The notes under the pieces were generated by a model. That model ran no database searches. It was not told the DNA's origin and was given only the letters and a program-made list of their open reading frames with translations. From Mangifera indica (lineage: Eukaryota; Streptophyta; Magnoliopsida; Sapindales; Anacardiaceae), in NCBI RefSeq assembly GCF_011075055.1, contig NC_058141.1, forward strand, positions 14,703,639 to 14,767,638: 64,000 nucleotides of DNA. Direction: 5' to 3'. Of this stretch, positions 37,223 through 50,200 are shown piece by piece (the stretch's first letter is position 1; every line of letters starts with the position of its first letter). The translations under genes were made by a program, and so were the position numbers.

Positions 37223-39485
37223 GCATCGTTATTTAGAAAACATGTTTAATTAAGCTGTCTTTCAAATTTGCCCAGACATTCAACAATGCGAACTAGTCAG
37301 CGAGTCTTTCTTCTTAAAGTTGTAAATCATAATAATGCAGGTTAGTCTTGATATCTGTTTCTCTCTCTCTCTGTGGCAGTAACTCATCTTAGTTTCTTTC
37401 TCCTAGGTTCTTTTAATTGGAGCAGAGAGTAGCCAGCCATCCAGCCAGCGAAGTGAAAGTGTGGCACTGTTTTTAGGGCTCATAACACGGTTGTCAATAG
37501 GGATAATTTTGGCAGTGAGCGGGACACTGATGTACAAATAATGTTTGATGTTTCTGTACATATTATATTGTCTCTTTCCTTCTCTTTGTTTTTTTTTTTC
37601 TTACAGGGTACCTTGAGTTCAACCAATTTTTAGTCAATTGTGAAACGTAACTAATTATTTCTCTCTCTTGTTTATGAGCTAGTAGTTGGATTCGATGTGA
37701 GAATCCAATTGACCAAGTTGTTGATTGATATTTGTATTGTGTTGACGCAGAGATGGGAAGATCATATGAAGCAATAAATCATAGTTAATATGTGGAGCGT
37801 GAATAACATTTAATAAATTTTGGCATACTTGGATTGTAAAAGCTTATTTGTTAGTTGGAAGGGTTGAATTCGAGTCAAACTAAATTTAAACAAGATGAAA
37901 CTCATTTTTGGCTCATTTTTAAGTGGGCTCGGCTCATAAACTGTTTGAGCTTGTCAAGCATGGAGAAACACCAGTTTGTGTTTGGTTTGTTTTGCGATTT
38001 AAAAGTCTATGATCTACTCACATCTAGCTCAGATTTGTATAAATAGACTAGATTTAGTTTGAGTTTGCACGAGATGTTTGGTTCGACTCCTTTAAACAAC
38101 ATCATTCATTTTAATTTTTTTTAATGATACAAATCGTGTTTGACTCGCAAGTCGAGTACAACCTCTATTCGAGTTTGAATTTATATTTGTTTTCTCTAAC
38201 ACTTTGTATTCAAATTCATATTTGTTTGCTTTATGTTTATATTCAGACTTATTCAAACAAAATTTATTTGAAATTCAATCCTACTCCATGGGGTTGCACT
38301 AAACAAATTTTGGAATCGGAAAAGCAGCCATCATAATTTTTTTTTGTTGTCTTTTATTCTAATTTTAAAATGGCATATGACTATTTTTCACCAGCATAAT
38401 TATATTTTAACGGATAAAAATAGTTTTTTTAATCATTTTATATAACATTATAAAAGTAATATTATGCATATTTATAATCAAATTACATTTTCACTTTAAC
38501 TAGTTTAACAGTAAAGGAAAAGAAACAGGTGACGTTTAGTAAAGGGAAAGAGGCAGATGACCATTGTTGTGATTGAGGGATAGAGGTGCGCTGCGGTGGT
38601 GATGGAGGGAAGGAGAGACTCATTGCGGCGAAGAAGAGTTTAAGAACGACAATTCCCGCCAGGGAGAGCAACTTTACTGTCTTTGAACGAGGGAAAAAAA
38701 AAACCATTAAAATAACTTTTTTAAATGTAAAATCAAACTTAATTTAATAAAATTTTGTTTGAAAAACTAACCATAAGAAATATAATATAATAATTTTATT
38801 ACTAATAAAAAAATTAAAAATAATTATTTTACAAATCACACTCAAATTTTTTAATTTAATAATTTAGATCTTAAAAAAAGTTTGAAATTTGTAAATAAGT
38901 TCTTGAAAATTTTTTAAAAACCCTACCTCTGACGTCATTAAGATCTTATTGTTCTCACCCCAAGATTTAAAATATTACAATAACAACCTTTTGAAACTAA
39001 ATTGTGAACAGTAATTTTGGTAATATGAATGTTAATTTTTGAAAGAAAAATAGACATTTTTCCCTTTCTTATTTAAAAAATTATCATGTTTATCCCCCTA
39101 TTTAAAAAAAAAACATTTTGACTTTAATAATTTGTAATATTATATCTATATTTCTAATTTATTGAGTTTTGTTTAATTCTTAAAAAATGTAATTAACAAT
39201 TTTAAAAATATTGATTGACATATTGAATTTTAAAAAATTTCAAAACACCCAAACTTTTTTTTGAATTTTAGAAACCTCTTAAATTTTTTTTACACCCTAA
39301 TATTTTCAAATATTATAATTCACCCTAAATACATGATTATACTTTTTAACATCCCTATCTAATTTTTATAGATTTGGGACTATATTTGGAAATAAAAGAG
39401 TAGAAATTTAACCGAAATTTTGCTCCAACCACCGTATTTAATATTGGGTCAGAAAAGTGGCTTTCGGGTGGGAAATCTATATCAA
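37223..39485. other. SEC14 3' UTR followed by repeat-derived spacer
   Basis: The first several hundred bases are 3' UTR-like. 37855-38290 is rich in GAGTTTGA/TCGAGT-like words typical of decayed dispersed repeats. 38390-38990 has a GA/CT-rich centre flanked by AT-rich arms and may be another damaged inverted-repeat element, but I could not match its ends. No coding feature is supported. Confidence 0.45.
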
Positions 39486-40123
39486 CCAAAAGAATTGTTC
39501 CCGCCCAAGGTTTAATGTAATTGTACAGTCGCATCCGTTAACTTTAAAAAACTCAAACATTTTTTCATACGCTAATTCTGTTAAAAAATTATGTTGGAGT
39601 TAGAGATAAAAGCGTTATTAAATAAAAAATTAAAGTTTGATCATATTTGCCCCCTTAAATGTAAAAATTTAACAATTTTTTCTCATTTAAAGTTTGAAAA
39701 ATAAATATTTTCCCCTTAAGATTTGTAGTTTTCCCTTATTGCTATTATTCCATCTGATGATTGGAGCTTACCAACCTTCATACCGACGCTCCTCCCTCTC
39801 ATAGAAGATAATAATATAAAGGTTGATTAGCTCAAGTTACTAGAAGAGCAACAATAAGAGAAAACTACAAATACTAAAAGGAAAATATTCATTTTTAAAA
39901 CTTTTGGTGGAGAAGAGAGAATTGTTAAATTTTTAAACTTAAAGAAAATATGTAATAAAATTTTAATTTTTAAATTTTTTTATTAAATAATAATATTACT
40001 CTTAAATTTAACTAAGTTTTTAAATTAAAAATTGGCTCATAAATAAGTATTTGAATATTTTAAAATTAGCGGGTAGGACTTTGAAATTATATAAAAGCTT
40101 GAATAGGAACAAGCTTTTTGGCC
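39486..40123. mobile_element. Long-TIR non-autonomous element (MITE family B, copy 3)
   Basis: The left end CCAAAAGAATTGTTCCCGCC mirrors the right end GGAACAAGCTTTTTGGCC. Inward, CCGTTAACTTTAAAAAACTC pairs loosely with the reverse complement of the GTATTTGAATATTTTAAAAT region. The interior carries words also found in copy 2 (AAATATT, CTTTTGGTGG, AATTGTTA...TTTTTAAAC). It ends only about 185 bases before the trihelix ATG. Confidence 0.6.
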
Positions 40124-40308
40124 ACCTCTATCAAATGAATCTCTATATGCAGTGGGTGGGTGTTACGCTAGAACACATAGGTCCACCTTAGCGAAACATT
40201 GTTATAGAGAGACCACCTAACCCACCCACTAACACAGGAAGAAGAAAGAAGAAGAAAGAAACCTAAACCTATCCATTCCAATCCAAATTTTCAAATTAGT
40301 GTTTGAGA

Positions 40309-40977
40309 ATGGGCACACACGCAGTTTCAGTTTCATCACCGATAAAGAAACCTCAACCAATTCCCTGGACAAACCAAGAGACTTTTCACCTCATCCAAGC
40401 CTATCAAGATAAATGGTATTCTATGGAGCGGAGCCCCCTCAAGGCTACTCACTGGGAAGAAGTCGCCGTAACCGTCGCCTTACGTTGTGGTTACGACCAC
40501 TCTAACCCATCAACAAAATCCGGTATCCAGTGTCGTCACAAGATCGAAAAGCTCCGGAAACGCTACCATTCCGAAAAACAACGCGCCCCAGTCTCTTCTT
40601 CTTGGAATTTTTTTAACCTTATGGATTGCTTGCTAAATGGTCCTTTGCCTCTCTCAGCACTCCCGCCCGTAGAAATTGAAGAGGAAGAGGATGATAGTTT
40701 TGTTATTAAATCAGAGAGTATTGATAATATAGATGGGAGGTGGGATGATGAGGTTTTTGGAGTGAGATTAGCTGAGGAAATAAGGGGGTTTGCAGGGAGG
40801 ATTGAGAGGATGGAGAAGAGGAAGATTAAAGTTATGAGGGAATTTGAGAGGAGGAGAGTGGAGATGGAGAATAAACGAATTCAGATGATCGTTGACTCAC
40901 AGAGGAAGATGGTAGATATTATTGAGAATACTTTTGGAGATAACAAGAAGCCTAAGATTGACCACCTCTTGGCCTGA
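40309..40977 (+). CDS. Trihelix (GT-type) transcription factor, single exon
   Basis: An intronless frame of 222 residues. The trihelix DNA-binding domain spans about 17-110: IPWTNQETFHLIQAYQDKWY, then the variant WEEVAVTVALRCGY, and KSGIQCRHKIEKLRKRYHSE with W in SSSWNFFNLMDCLL. These aromatic positions are those of Myb/SANT-like trihelix folds. An acidic patch (EIEEEEDD) follows, then a C-terminal Glu/Arg-rich coiled coil (about 155-205, RIERMEKRKIKVMREFERRR). It should be a nuclear DNA-binding regulator of the ASIL-like/SIP1 type. The ATG at 40309 was preferred to a TTG two codons upstream. From memory, a trihelix gene (At3g24860) also neighbours the EAF1 pair in Arabidopsis. The target genes are unknown. 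Confidence 0.92.
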   Translation: MGTHAVSVSSPIKKPQPIPWTNQETFHLIQAYQDKWYSMERSPLKATHWEEVAVTVALRCGYDHSNPSTKSGIQCRHKIEKLRKRYHSEKQRAPVSSSWNFFNLMDCLLNGPLPLSALPPVEIEEEEDDSFVIKSESIDNIDGRWDDEVFGVRLAEEIRGFAGRIERMEKRKIKVMREFERRRVEMENKRIQMIVDSQRKMVDIIENTFGDNKKPKIDHLLA

Positions 40978-42860
40978 ATTTACGCTCTCTTTTCTCTTCT
41001 TTTCTTTAGGTGTTTTATTTTGCTGCTCATATTGTTCTAAATTGTGAAACTTGAAGCATTATGAAGAATTTAAAGAATTTGCAAATTCAGGGCTTTTTTT
41101 TTTTTTCTTTTAATTTATTATTTTGAGACGTGCCAGATAATCCGTTAACAGAAAGAACCAAATTCAGAAATCTGGGCAGGCTTCATAAAATAAAGTTCTC
41201 TTTCTGTTGTTAATGTGATTTCTCCGTGACTTTGCATAGCAACGCAATGATAACAAAAATTGCAGTGAAACTTCACAATTAGTTCAATTTAAGTTCTACC
41301 TTACACACACCCAAAAAAAAAAAAAGAAGAAAAAAAAAGGCGTGATTCCAGAACTGATGAAGTATTAAAATTTCTAAATAATACTTGAGTTTAAATCTCT
41401 CTCACACTTGTAAAATTCAATAATTATTTACCTGAAAAAAAAAAATTCTTCCTTAAATCCATAAAAGTTAAATAAACAAGAATTAGGCGACAAAATTGTC
41501 CCATGTAATCGAAAATTTACCTGGGCTAAAGGAAATCATTATGGAATTATCTGTCACCGCTTGGATATCATTGGATTACCAGCTGCTGCTGCTATTGGTA
41601 AATTTTCTGTAATTGCTCGACAAGGAGCTTCTAAATACCATTTAGTTATGAGCTGATGAGGTGTTTAATTACCTGCCTAAGAAATTATTATAAAAAGACA
41701 CAGTTACAATTACAAACATGGCAGTTAAAAAGGAAGAAGAAATGTACAAGGCAGGCATTTGATATATACAGGAAGAAAATGGAAGAGCTTTCATTTAAAA
41801 GATTGTTCCACTAGAAAAATTACAATAAGAGGCCAGCCAGCGCCCATGGCAGTGACAGAAGCTTGCTGATCATTCTAATTCTAATACCATTGAGCAGATG
41901 CCTTATATTCACAAAATTTCCAAGGGCATTTGCCCATATCATATCAATGATTGCTTGCCACCCACTAAACCTGAAGAGGATAATAATACATTCACATTCA
42001 CTAATCTACTGGGGCAAAAACGAATAAAGCCCACCTGGGAAAATGGGGAAAAGAACATGAGGGAAAATGAGAGACCCCTGTACACAAACCTCTATATTTG
42101 TCTCTACCTCCCCTAAGCTCTAAACCAGTGGTAATTTACATAATCCCCAAAACTAACCAAAAGTTAAAAACAGACAAAGAAGAGAAAGAAAAAGGAATTA
42201 GCTTGCTAACATCTCTTCTGTGAACTTTTGACAGAACCGGCAGAAGACAATCTCCTATTTTGCATTGCCCAATAAAATAATCAGCTTCATCTGCATATGA
42301 CACATAAATCTCTATTGCTTAAAATCAAACCATTGAACAAAGACAGTGTAGATTCTGAACAAAAAATTAACCCAGAGAAAGGCCAACATGGTCAAAACAT
42401 GACAAAAATGGCCAAGAAAATGGAAAATAATTCAAAATTCTAGTCTTCAAAATTTAAAAGATTCAATTTGACAAGGAAACCAAGGTGTCAAAATATTGAC
42501 AGGAATTTTCTGGCATACTGAGCATGGCCCCGATGACTAAAAAGCACTCCTTTAGATTTATGATATAATTAGCATAAGTAATCTGTCAATAATTTCTAAC
42601 TTAAAAATGATAAAATTTAGTCAATGTGTAGCAGAAAAATGTTTGTAAAAAATGGTATATTAAAAAAAACCAAAACATTTTGCCTGATAATGCCATGCAA
42701 ATCTATGCTTTAATATCTATGTCAGGCCACAGTTTAAAGTTTGCCAAAGATCAAACTATCCAGATTGCAGAATTACCTGTACACTGCTGTTACAAGGGCA
42801 TACAAACTCAACCCTTGCAGGGACCGACTGCTCTCAGAACTGCTCAATCCACAGACTGCT
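40978..42860. other. Convergent intergenic region between trihelix and EAF1
   Basis: Trihelix 3' UTR at the left; EAF1 3' UTR probably from about 42100-42860. In the middle, 41465-41656 is an open frame of 63 codons ending in TGA with protein-like composition (for example GNHYGIICHRLDIIGL), not recognised and not connected to either gene. Poly-A and GA runs lie near 41090 and 41320. Confidence 0.45.
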
Positions 42861-44252
42861 TCATTCCTTAGTGGGTCTGATATACATACTGCCCTGCACT
42901 GCCTGCAGATGCTGCGTCTGCTGCTGAGACTGCTGTGGTGGGAGCTGTTGTTGGGGCAATTGTAGTTGATCTTGTTGCAGAACTTGTTGATCATGTGCCT
43001 GGCAGTATTGTTGCGATGTGGTTGGCAGTGTAGGGGACTGTTGTAGCTGAGAATGATGCTGCCACTGGGTCGCTGCGTTATGCCCATGAGGTGGCAAGCC
43101 ACCTGATAACTGCCTCTGTCCTAAACCTTGACTAATAGATGATACTGCATCACTCCCAGCTGAATTCGAAAGAGATGAGCTCCCAATGGAACCCACTTGA
43201 TTGGCCATATTCGGCATGCCAGAATCATATACTGGCTCTGATGTTTTCCATTGAGAAGCAACAGCAGAAGAAGAAATCGGCACAACATTAGCTGAATCCA
43301 TACAGACCTGAGGCATTGTCGTAGTTGTACTGGTACCCATTATTGAAGCATTGTTTACAGTCTGCTGGTCAGGTTGAAATTGATCAATTTGAGACTTGCT
43401 TAGTGGATCAGAATTTAATTGATGATTCTGTTTAAGCATTCTCTGAGCAGTTGCGTGCGTTTGAGTTTGATTAACCTGCTTTTGTTGTGCCTGTGGCTGA
43501 GGCTGTAGCTGCAGATGCTGATGATTGGAAGCCATAATTGCCGGCAAAACATTTTGATGCGTAGCTGATAATGTATGTCCGGAAGTGGTGGACTGAACCT
43601 GGCCTTGAGGGCTATTATCAGAATGAGAAGGCATCTGCTGGAGTTGCTTTGATGAATATAGTTTTTGCTGTGGCTGTGAGTGATTAGAGCCTTGAGAAGG
43701 AACTAACGGTTTAGATGGTTGAACAGGGCTTAAGCTGGACCCAGAGTACGAACCTTGACCTTGCATTAAGTGCATGATCTGCTCTCCTTTATCGGTAGCT
43801 TGGTTACCTGGAGTCCCTGTTAAACCATTTAGATGAGATGGATCAACAGTTAGGTTCTGGTGCATCACCATATTCCCTCTTCCAATTCCCTTTAAAAGCT
43901 TAGCCTGCTGTTGAGATTGTGCATGCAGTCGCTGCTGAGGATGGTGCCTGCCAGGTTGTTGAAACTGCTGCTGTGGTGGCTGTCGTTGTCTTTGCTTACT
44001 CATCTGATTGTTTAAACCGCTGGCACCAGATTGAGGATTGCGGCTCAGCCCGTGAGAAGGTAATGGTAAATGTTGCTTCTGCTGGTGCTGCAATGATATT
44101 GGTGTCATTGGGGAAGATGCTGTAAGTGTGGGTATAGTTACAGGCTGTGATGAGGTTTGTGGTTGGACCTGGGAATTACTTTGCAGAGAAGATGATATGG
44201 GAAGTTGATTCTGAGGTTGGACATGGGGCATCAAAGCACCTGAAGCAGCAGA

Positions 44253-44283
<31 letters not shown>

Positions 44284-47200
44284 AAAAACCGCTGCTGCAA
44301 ATGCCTTTCTTTAGCAAGCTGGATTGCATAGGCTTGCTGCTGTGATCCTGTAGCATGATTTGTGCCCTGAAGATGAGGATGATGGTTGCTTAGCCCATGG
44401 GATGGTGGTGCAGATGCTTGATGCTGCTGCTGGGGATGGCCTGGATACAACTGAACGGCTGGAGGTGTAGTCTGATTAGAGAAAGAACTCAACCCATTGA
44501 AAGCCGGAAGCCCTTGACCATTTCCTTGTGTGGCCTGCATCTGGAGCTCTGGTACTATCAATTGCCTTTGATGATCCGGATTGTGGCCAGGCTATCACCA
44601 CAATAATAGTAACAAAAACATGAGCACTATAAAGCAAGAGAAAAATCAGTGTACATTTTAAATTACAAGTGTCAAATTCAACCAGTAAACAGTCCAAATG
44701 CTAGTTTCACCATCTTCCACAATGACAGATTATTTAAATCAGTGCTAAACAAATGCAAAACAATATCACTGTTTAACTTCCAGAAATCATTTAAACTAGA
44801 TAAGTCAACCAAATATGTTGCAAAGCCATCTGGTCATTGCATCAAACAGTAGTTTATTATCTACATGTCATGAGCAAAATTTAACGGAAGAAAATTATAT
44901 CGAAACTCAGATTTTGAGATAGATTCTCTAACACTTGTTATTAAAAAGATATGTAATAAGTACAGGCAAACCAAGAATCAGAGTATTAACCATTCATGCA
45001 AGACAATTAAATTATTCTTAGTCCTGTTAGGTGGTTGCATGAAAGCTTTGCCAAAAGTAAAAATTTTACGTTCCTGATATAGATTTGAAGCCATTGGCAA
45101 GAGTAATTACCTAACAGCTCAGATATTATGCATACATAAGTCAAAAGTAGACTCACAGAATTCAATTTGTTAAATACATTCATGAACATATGTCATCACT
45201 ACTAAAATTTCCGACTCCACCCAAAATCAATAGATCACAAATATTGTGGTCACAGACTTCGCTAACATTACTGTGAGCTGCTTCTTCAAATCTCAACTTC
45301 TTGTCTCATATATATAACAGTTTTACCATATTTAATGGCAGATTCTCTGTACATGGTTGCCTAACAAACAATATTACTTGGGCATCCTAAAGCAGACAAT
45401 ATTATATTCTCGTAATAGTGGCATGTGTTATTGACATGATATATTGCCGCATTTAACAGTTTTGATTAAGAGTAAATATCATCTGAACGTATGAGCATGC
45501 ATTTGTTTTCAACTGAAATTCAATTAATAGCAAATGCAGCTTATGATATAACTAGCAGATAAGTTGAAACGAGAAGGAAGTGATAATATATATATACTTA
45601 ACTAAAGTGGGATGTGACTTTGGTAATTGGGTTGTTATAAACCAGTTCCAACTTCTAACCAACTTTATAAATTGTTCAGGATAAACTAGACGCGAAACTA
45701 AATAAACTTACAACTATCACAAGTTCTGGAAATCTTGGCTTTAAAAATAATTCAATACTCATTTCAGAGACAAATAAACAGCTACAACTCTAACTTCAGA
45801 AAGGTAACAACTCCACCCAATCATCCCATCTCATTGCAACAAGTACTAAGTTTATAGTTCCACCATCCATCTTATTACAGATGTGTCAATGATTATAACT
45901 CTAACTTCAGAGGGGTAACAAAAACCCAGCCAAATCATCCCATCTTATTGCAAAGGGTAATAAGTTAATAGATCCACTGTTCAGACATTGAACTCTGACA
46001 CAAGAAGCAATATAATTCCCTCTTTAAACTTTGAAATATCAAAATGTGGGCCTAGATAGTCACAAGTAACAATAGGGACTTCAGATGTTGAACATCAGAA
46101 CAATTCATCATAACCCAAGACCCTCAAACTACAATCCAAGAGAGACTCTGCCACCACTAGCAATAGTTCCAACTAATTAAAATTTGCTACACAAAACCTT
46201 TTGCTCCATTCACCCCTAACTGGAGCTATATCACTTATTGAGCCCATAGTTTATAGTGCCCTAATTTTTTTTACTGACTTCATACACTTTCCTGGCCCTC
46301 ACTTTTTTTTGAGGCCTTCTACTAGTTCAAAGACACAACTTAGTACCAGTGGTAAAGGCCACCAAAATACTCTGGCAATAATGCAGAATCCATGATTGCA
46401 GGAAAGGTAGGCATATTTCAGATACTTTAAAAGTAAGTCTAAGGCAAATTCAAAGAATTCAAAAGTAAGGGCCTGCTTATACTACATAGACTCACTCATT
46501 ACTACTTTAAAATAAGAAACACAACCATAACAGAAGCACTGAGAAGAATGTTAGACTATCTACTTACTCGCATCATATGCATAGCCTCACGGGGCCTCAA
46601 CATCGGATTTCCTTGACCAGAACCAGCTCCAGAGTGCATATTCACAGGGCTTGGCATCCCCGCCATACTCGATGAAAGCATACTCCCAGAGTTCAACATT
46701 GATGACGAACCCATTCCTTGAAATCCTGGCCTCGTAATTGGCATGCTTCTGTTCATCCCACACATCACACCCATACCATTTCCACCAGAAAGCATACGCA
46801 CACCACATTCAGCTCCAGGAAGAGCCCCAGAAACAGTAGACAAGTTGGGCTGCTGCATATTCCTACCTGATAACATCTGATTGTAATGTTGCAATCTCTG
46901 CTGCTCGTCAAGTGGCAGAGACGTTCTTGGAACATTGTATCTACTATCCCTGAGAACAAATAAAATAAACCAGAAGCCAGTATAAAGGAATTAGCTGGTG
47001 ATAATTAAGACAAAATTAGGCTATTTGTTGGCATACTACCTGATAGAAGGATTGAGAGGACGAGATGATGATGACAAGTTACTGCTAAGAACAATCCTGG
47101 ACGATCCTTGCAGAGAAGAATTAGCCCCAGAAGCTGAAAGCATAGATGCTACAGCTCCTTGGTTTGATATTGCTAAACCACTTGCATGAGAACCTTGAAA

Positions 47201-50200
47201 CCCAAGAGGAAGATCTGTGCTCGATGCAGTCACATCACAGAGCTCAAGGGGCCTTCATCAAGTTGACGAGAATAAATGTAGTAGCATGATACAAAGTAAG
47301 TAATGAAAATGAAAAAAATTAGACAAAAATATTATGATGAAGATAAATAAGTAAAAGACAACCAGATATACCAACACTTACGTTGGAACAGCTCCACTAA
47401 GATTATTTGGGCACACTTGAGAAAGAGCAAGAACATGAGAATTATGTACAGCAACTATTTGTCTCAGATCCTGGTTATCATTCTTCATATCATACACAAA
47501 TACGCAAAATAATCAGTGTGAGCAAATATTAAGAGAAGCAAGATGAACACAGGGAAGAAAAAAATGGAATACTTTCAGTTTCAAACTTGAGCTTTTGATA
47601 TCTGCACAGTAATCTGTTTTCCATATGCATGGAGGATGCAACATGAATTGTCTTACACTACTCTACTAAATGGGTATTTGTATCACAAAAGTCTAAAGGA
47701 AGGCAAGCCCAAAAAAGAATGATGAGATTTAGCCATAATGGATTAATGGAATATAAAATAACTATGAAGAAATAGAAAAGTCATTGCAATTTCCGAAAAT
47801 ACTTGGGGAATTTTTATAATTAAAAAAGGAAGTTTATATTGAAAGTATAATTTCATGACAGTATAAAGGATTCAAGTAACCAAGATGCAAGTAAACACAT
47901 GTACAGTGCAAATACAAGTTCAGATGTAAAATGAACAAGGCTTTGTTAAAATTAAAGGAGACTATACAGAATAATTGATTATAGCTTTCTGAAAACAACT
48001 TGTGTAGACCTAGACAATTAGAACATGACAAACCTGACTCTTTCGATAATGCTGCTTTTTTCCGATCATAATAATTTTCTCAAAATGAGACTTGACAGTA
48101 TCCTCCTCCATTGGCCCTTGTAAACGTTGGAACAACTGTCTCGCACTTCCCTGCATAGCATACAGCAAACAAGCCAAACAATGCAGCAAGATTAGCCAAA
48201 GGTAGAAAAGGTCTCACATAAATACAAGTAATGTGTGATTTAGCAGAGCTGGAAAGCCAGAGGAATTTAAATGATCTTGACCTTCGGAATGCCAGGCAAT
48301 GTAGATGGATAAGACTGAGAAGATCCTGAATCTTCAGCACTATCAGCTCCATCCCCAGCACCCCTATCCATTAAAATCTTGTGACGCTCCTTGCATTCTT
48401 TAGGCTTGCGGAATATGCACTAAACATATAGCACAAATTAATAAAACGAAAAATGGAGGGATAAAAAAGAAACATCATGCTTCACCATTATCTCCAGTAA
48501 CCAAATATGCACCATATGACAGCTGAAAAAGACAGGATAGGTAATATAGGACCCCAACATAAATATGTTTACCTTAAACTGAAGTGTACTGTTGATGGCA
48601 TCACTAACAAGCTCCCAATTTGGACCCATATCATGCACAAGGACAACCAGTGCCTAAAATAATATATGCACTTAATAATTCAGGTACATGATCATAAGTT
48701 TAAGAGGAAAAGAAAAACAATGCCATCAAAACCAAGGAGGTAAAGCAACCTGATCTTCAAACGAAGACCATGGACTTCCAGAACCAGGCTGCCCAGCAGA
48801 AATCTGCAGAAAAGGCTAAACTCTCAAATTACTAGAAAAATTATTTGAAAACATGGGGAAATATTAAACACAGGACCATTTGGCTGACACCAACTAATAC
48901 CTTCAGTGCTTTGGTTTTCCTCCCCCTATCCCGGCCACTGATCGGTTTAATGAATTTAGTTGGGTTGGACATATTACTCATTTGCGATGCCGCAGGAGAA
49001 GGGATCGATCCGCTCATTGGAGTAATGTTGTCAAAGGTAGTATCCAAAGGTTGTTTCATTATCTTCAGCCTCCTTGCGTTATGTTGTCCGTATAAGCCTT
49101 AAAAGAAGACATAAAAAAATAAAGATGAAGAAACCACTAAGTACATATTACTAAAACCTAGGGATAAAAAAAGAGCCTCACCAATATTTCCACTAGAATC
49201 AAAATGATGACTCTCCAGTCTCTTTCTAGAATGGTCCCTCTGCATGTAAAAAGGCATCATTTAAGAATTTAATAGATCATTTGACAAGAGAGTTAGGATA
49301 GGAATTTGGGTAGCAGCAGGACAGCTAACACTCCCATCACTCAATACAAACACCCAAAAAGAATGTCATACAGGTTCTTAGAAGATAAAATGAAATTTCT
49401 CGTGAAAAGCACACAAATCCATTGCACAAACTTATAAATTGTGTTAACCTGATACTCATAAGATTGAAAGCTAAACCAACGCAATCTTAGAAAGGGAGAG
49501 GGAGAGCAGAGGACAAGGAAAACCAATCAGTCAGATTACAGTGCCCTCCTGTCAAAGCTAATGATAACCACCCTACTGAGACTTCACTGACTACAAAAAC
49601 TTTATATCAGCCTGGTTATGAGTGTCAAGCTGAGTCCACAAAATTCCAAAGATCATATGCCATCCTAAAACTAATTCTCCATATGAGGCTCTTTTATGAT
49701 TTAGATATGGACAATTCATTTGTGAATCCACAAACATGGTTGTCAAGAATTACACCAAGCCTTCACATAGCAGTTTGTACCATATATCTATAACTTTGTT
49801 GTACAGCATGAAGCCACTCAATGAAAAGGAAATGAAAAACAAAGAATATATATATATAAAATATTTAGGCCGTAACTTTACCCAATAAGCAGAATTAAAT
49901 TACCTGCTCATTACAGGCAGTTGAATCAAGCTGCCAACCCGGCTCATATGCTGAACCCTGCAACTAAAAAAATTCAGACAACTTATGAAAGTTAAAAATA
50001 TAAGTAAATGTAACACCAAAGCAACAAAACCAGCAGAAAAGAAAGAAAAAGATTTGAGGCAAATGCCAATATTTTTCTTAAGATATGTCAGTCCAGGGTC
50101 TGATCTAACACAAGATTTCCTACACACCAGATGCTTTGCTTTTTTCTTCTTCTTAGGTTTAGTTGACGTTTCTGCACAATCATAAGGTAACTGCCTGTCA

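Noticed and set aside
38483..38707. Minus-strand open frame of 74 codons
   Set aside because: Low-complexity, Ser/Pro/Phe-rich translation of a GA/CT-rich repeat core; no start context or domain.
44262..44283. CTG/TTG triplet run considered as a stand-alone microsatellite feature
   Set aside because: It is the coding poly-Gln of the EAF1 gene read on the other strand, so it is reported there.
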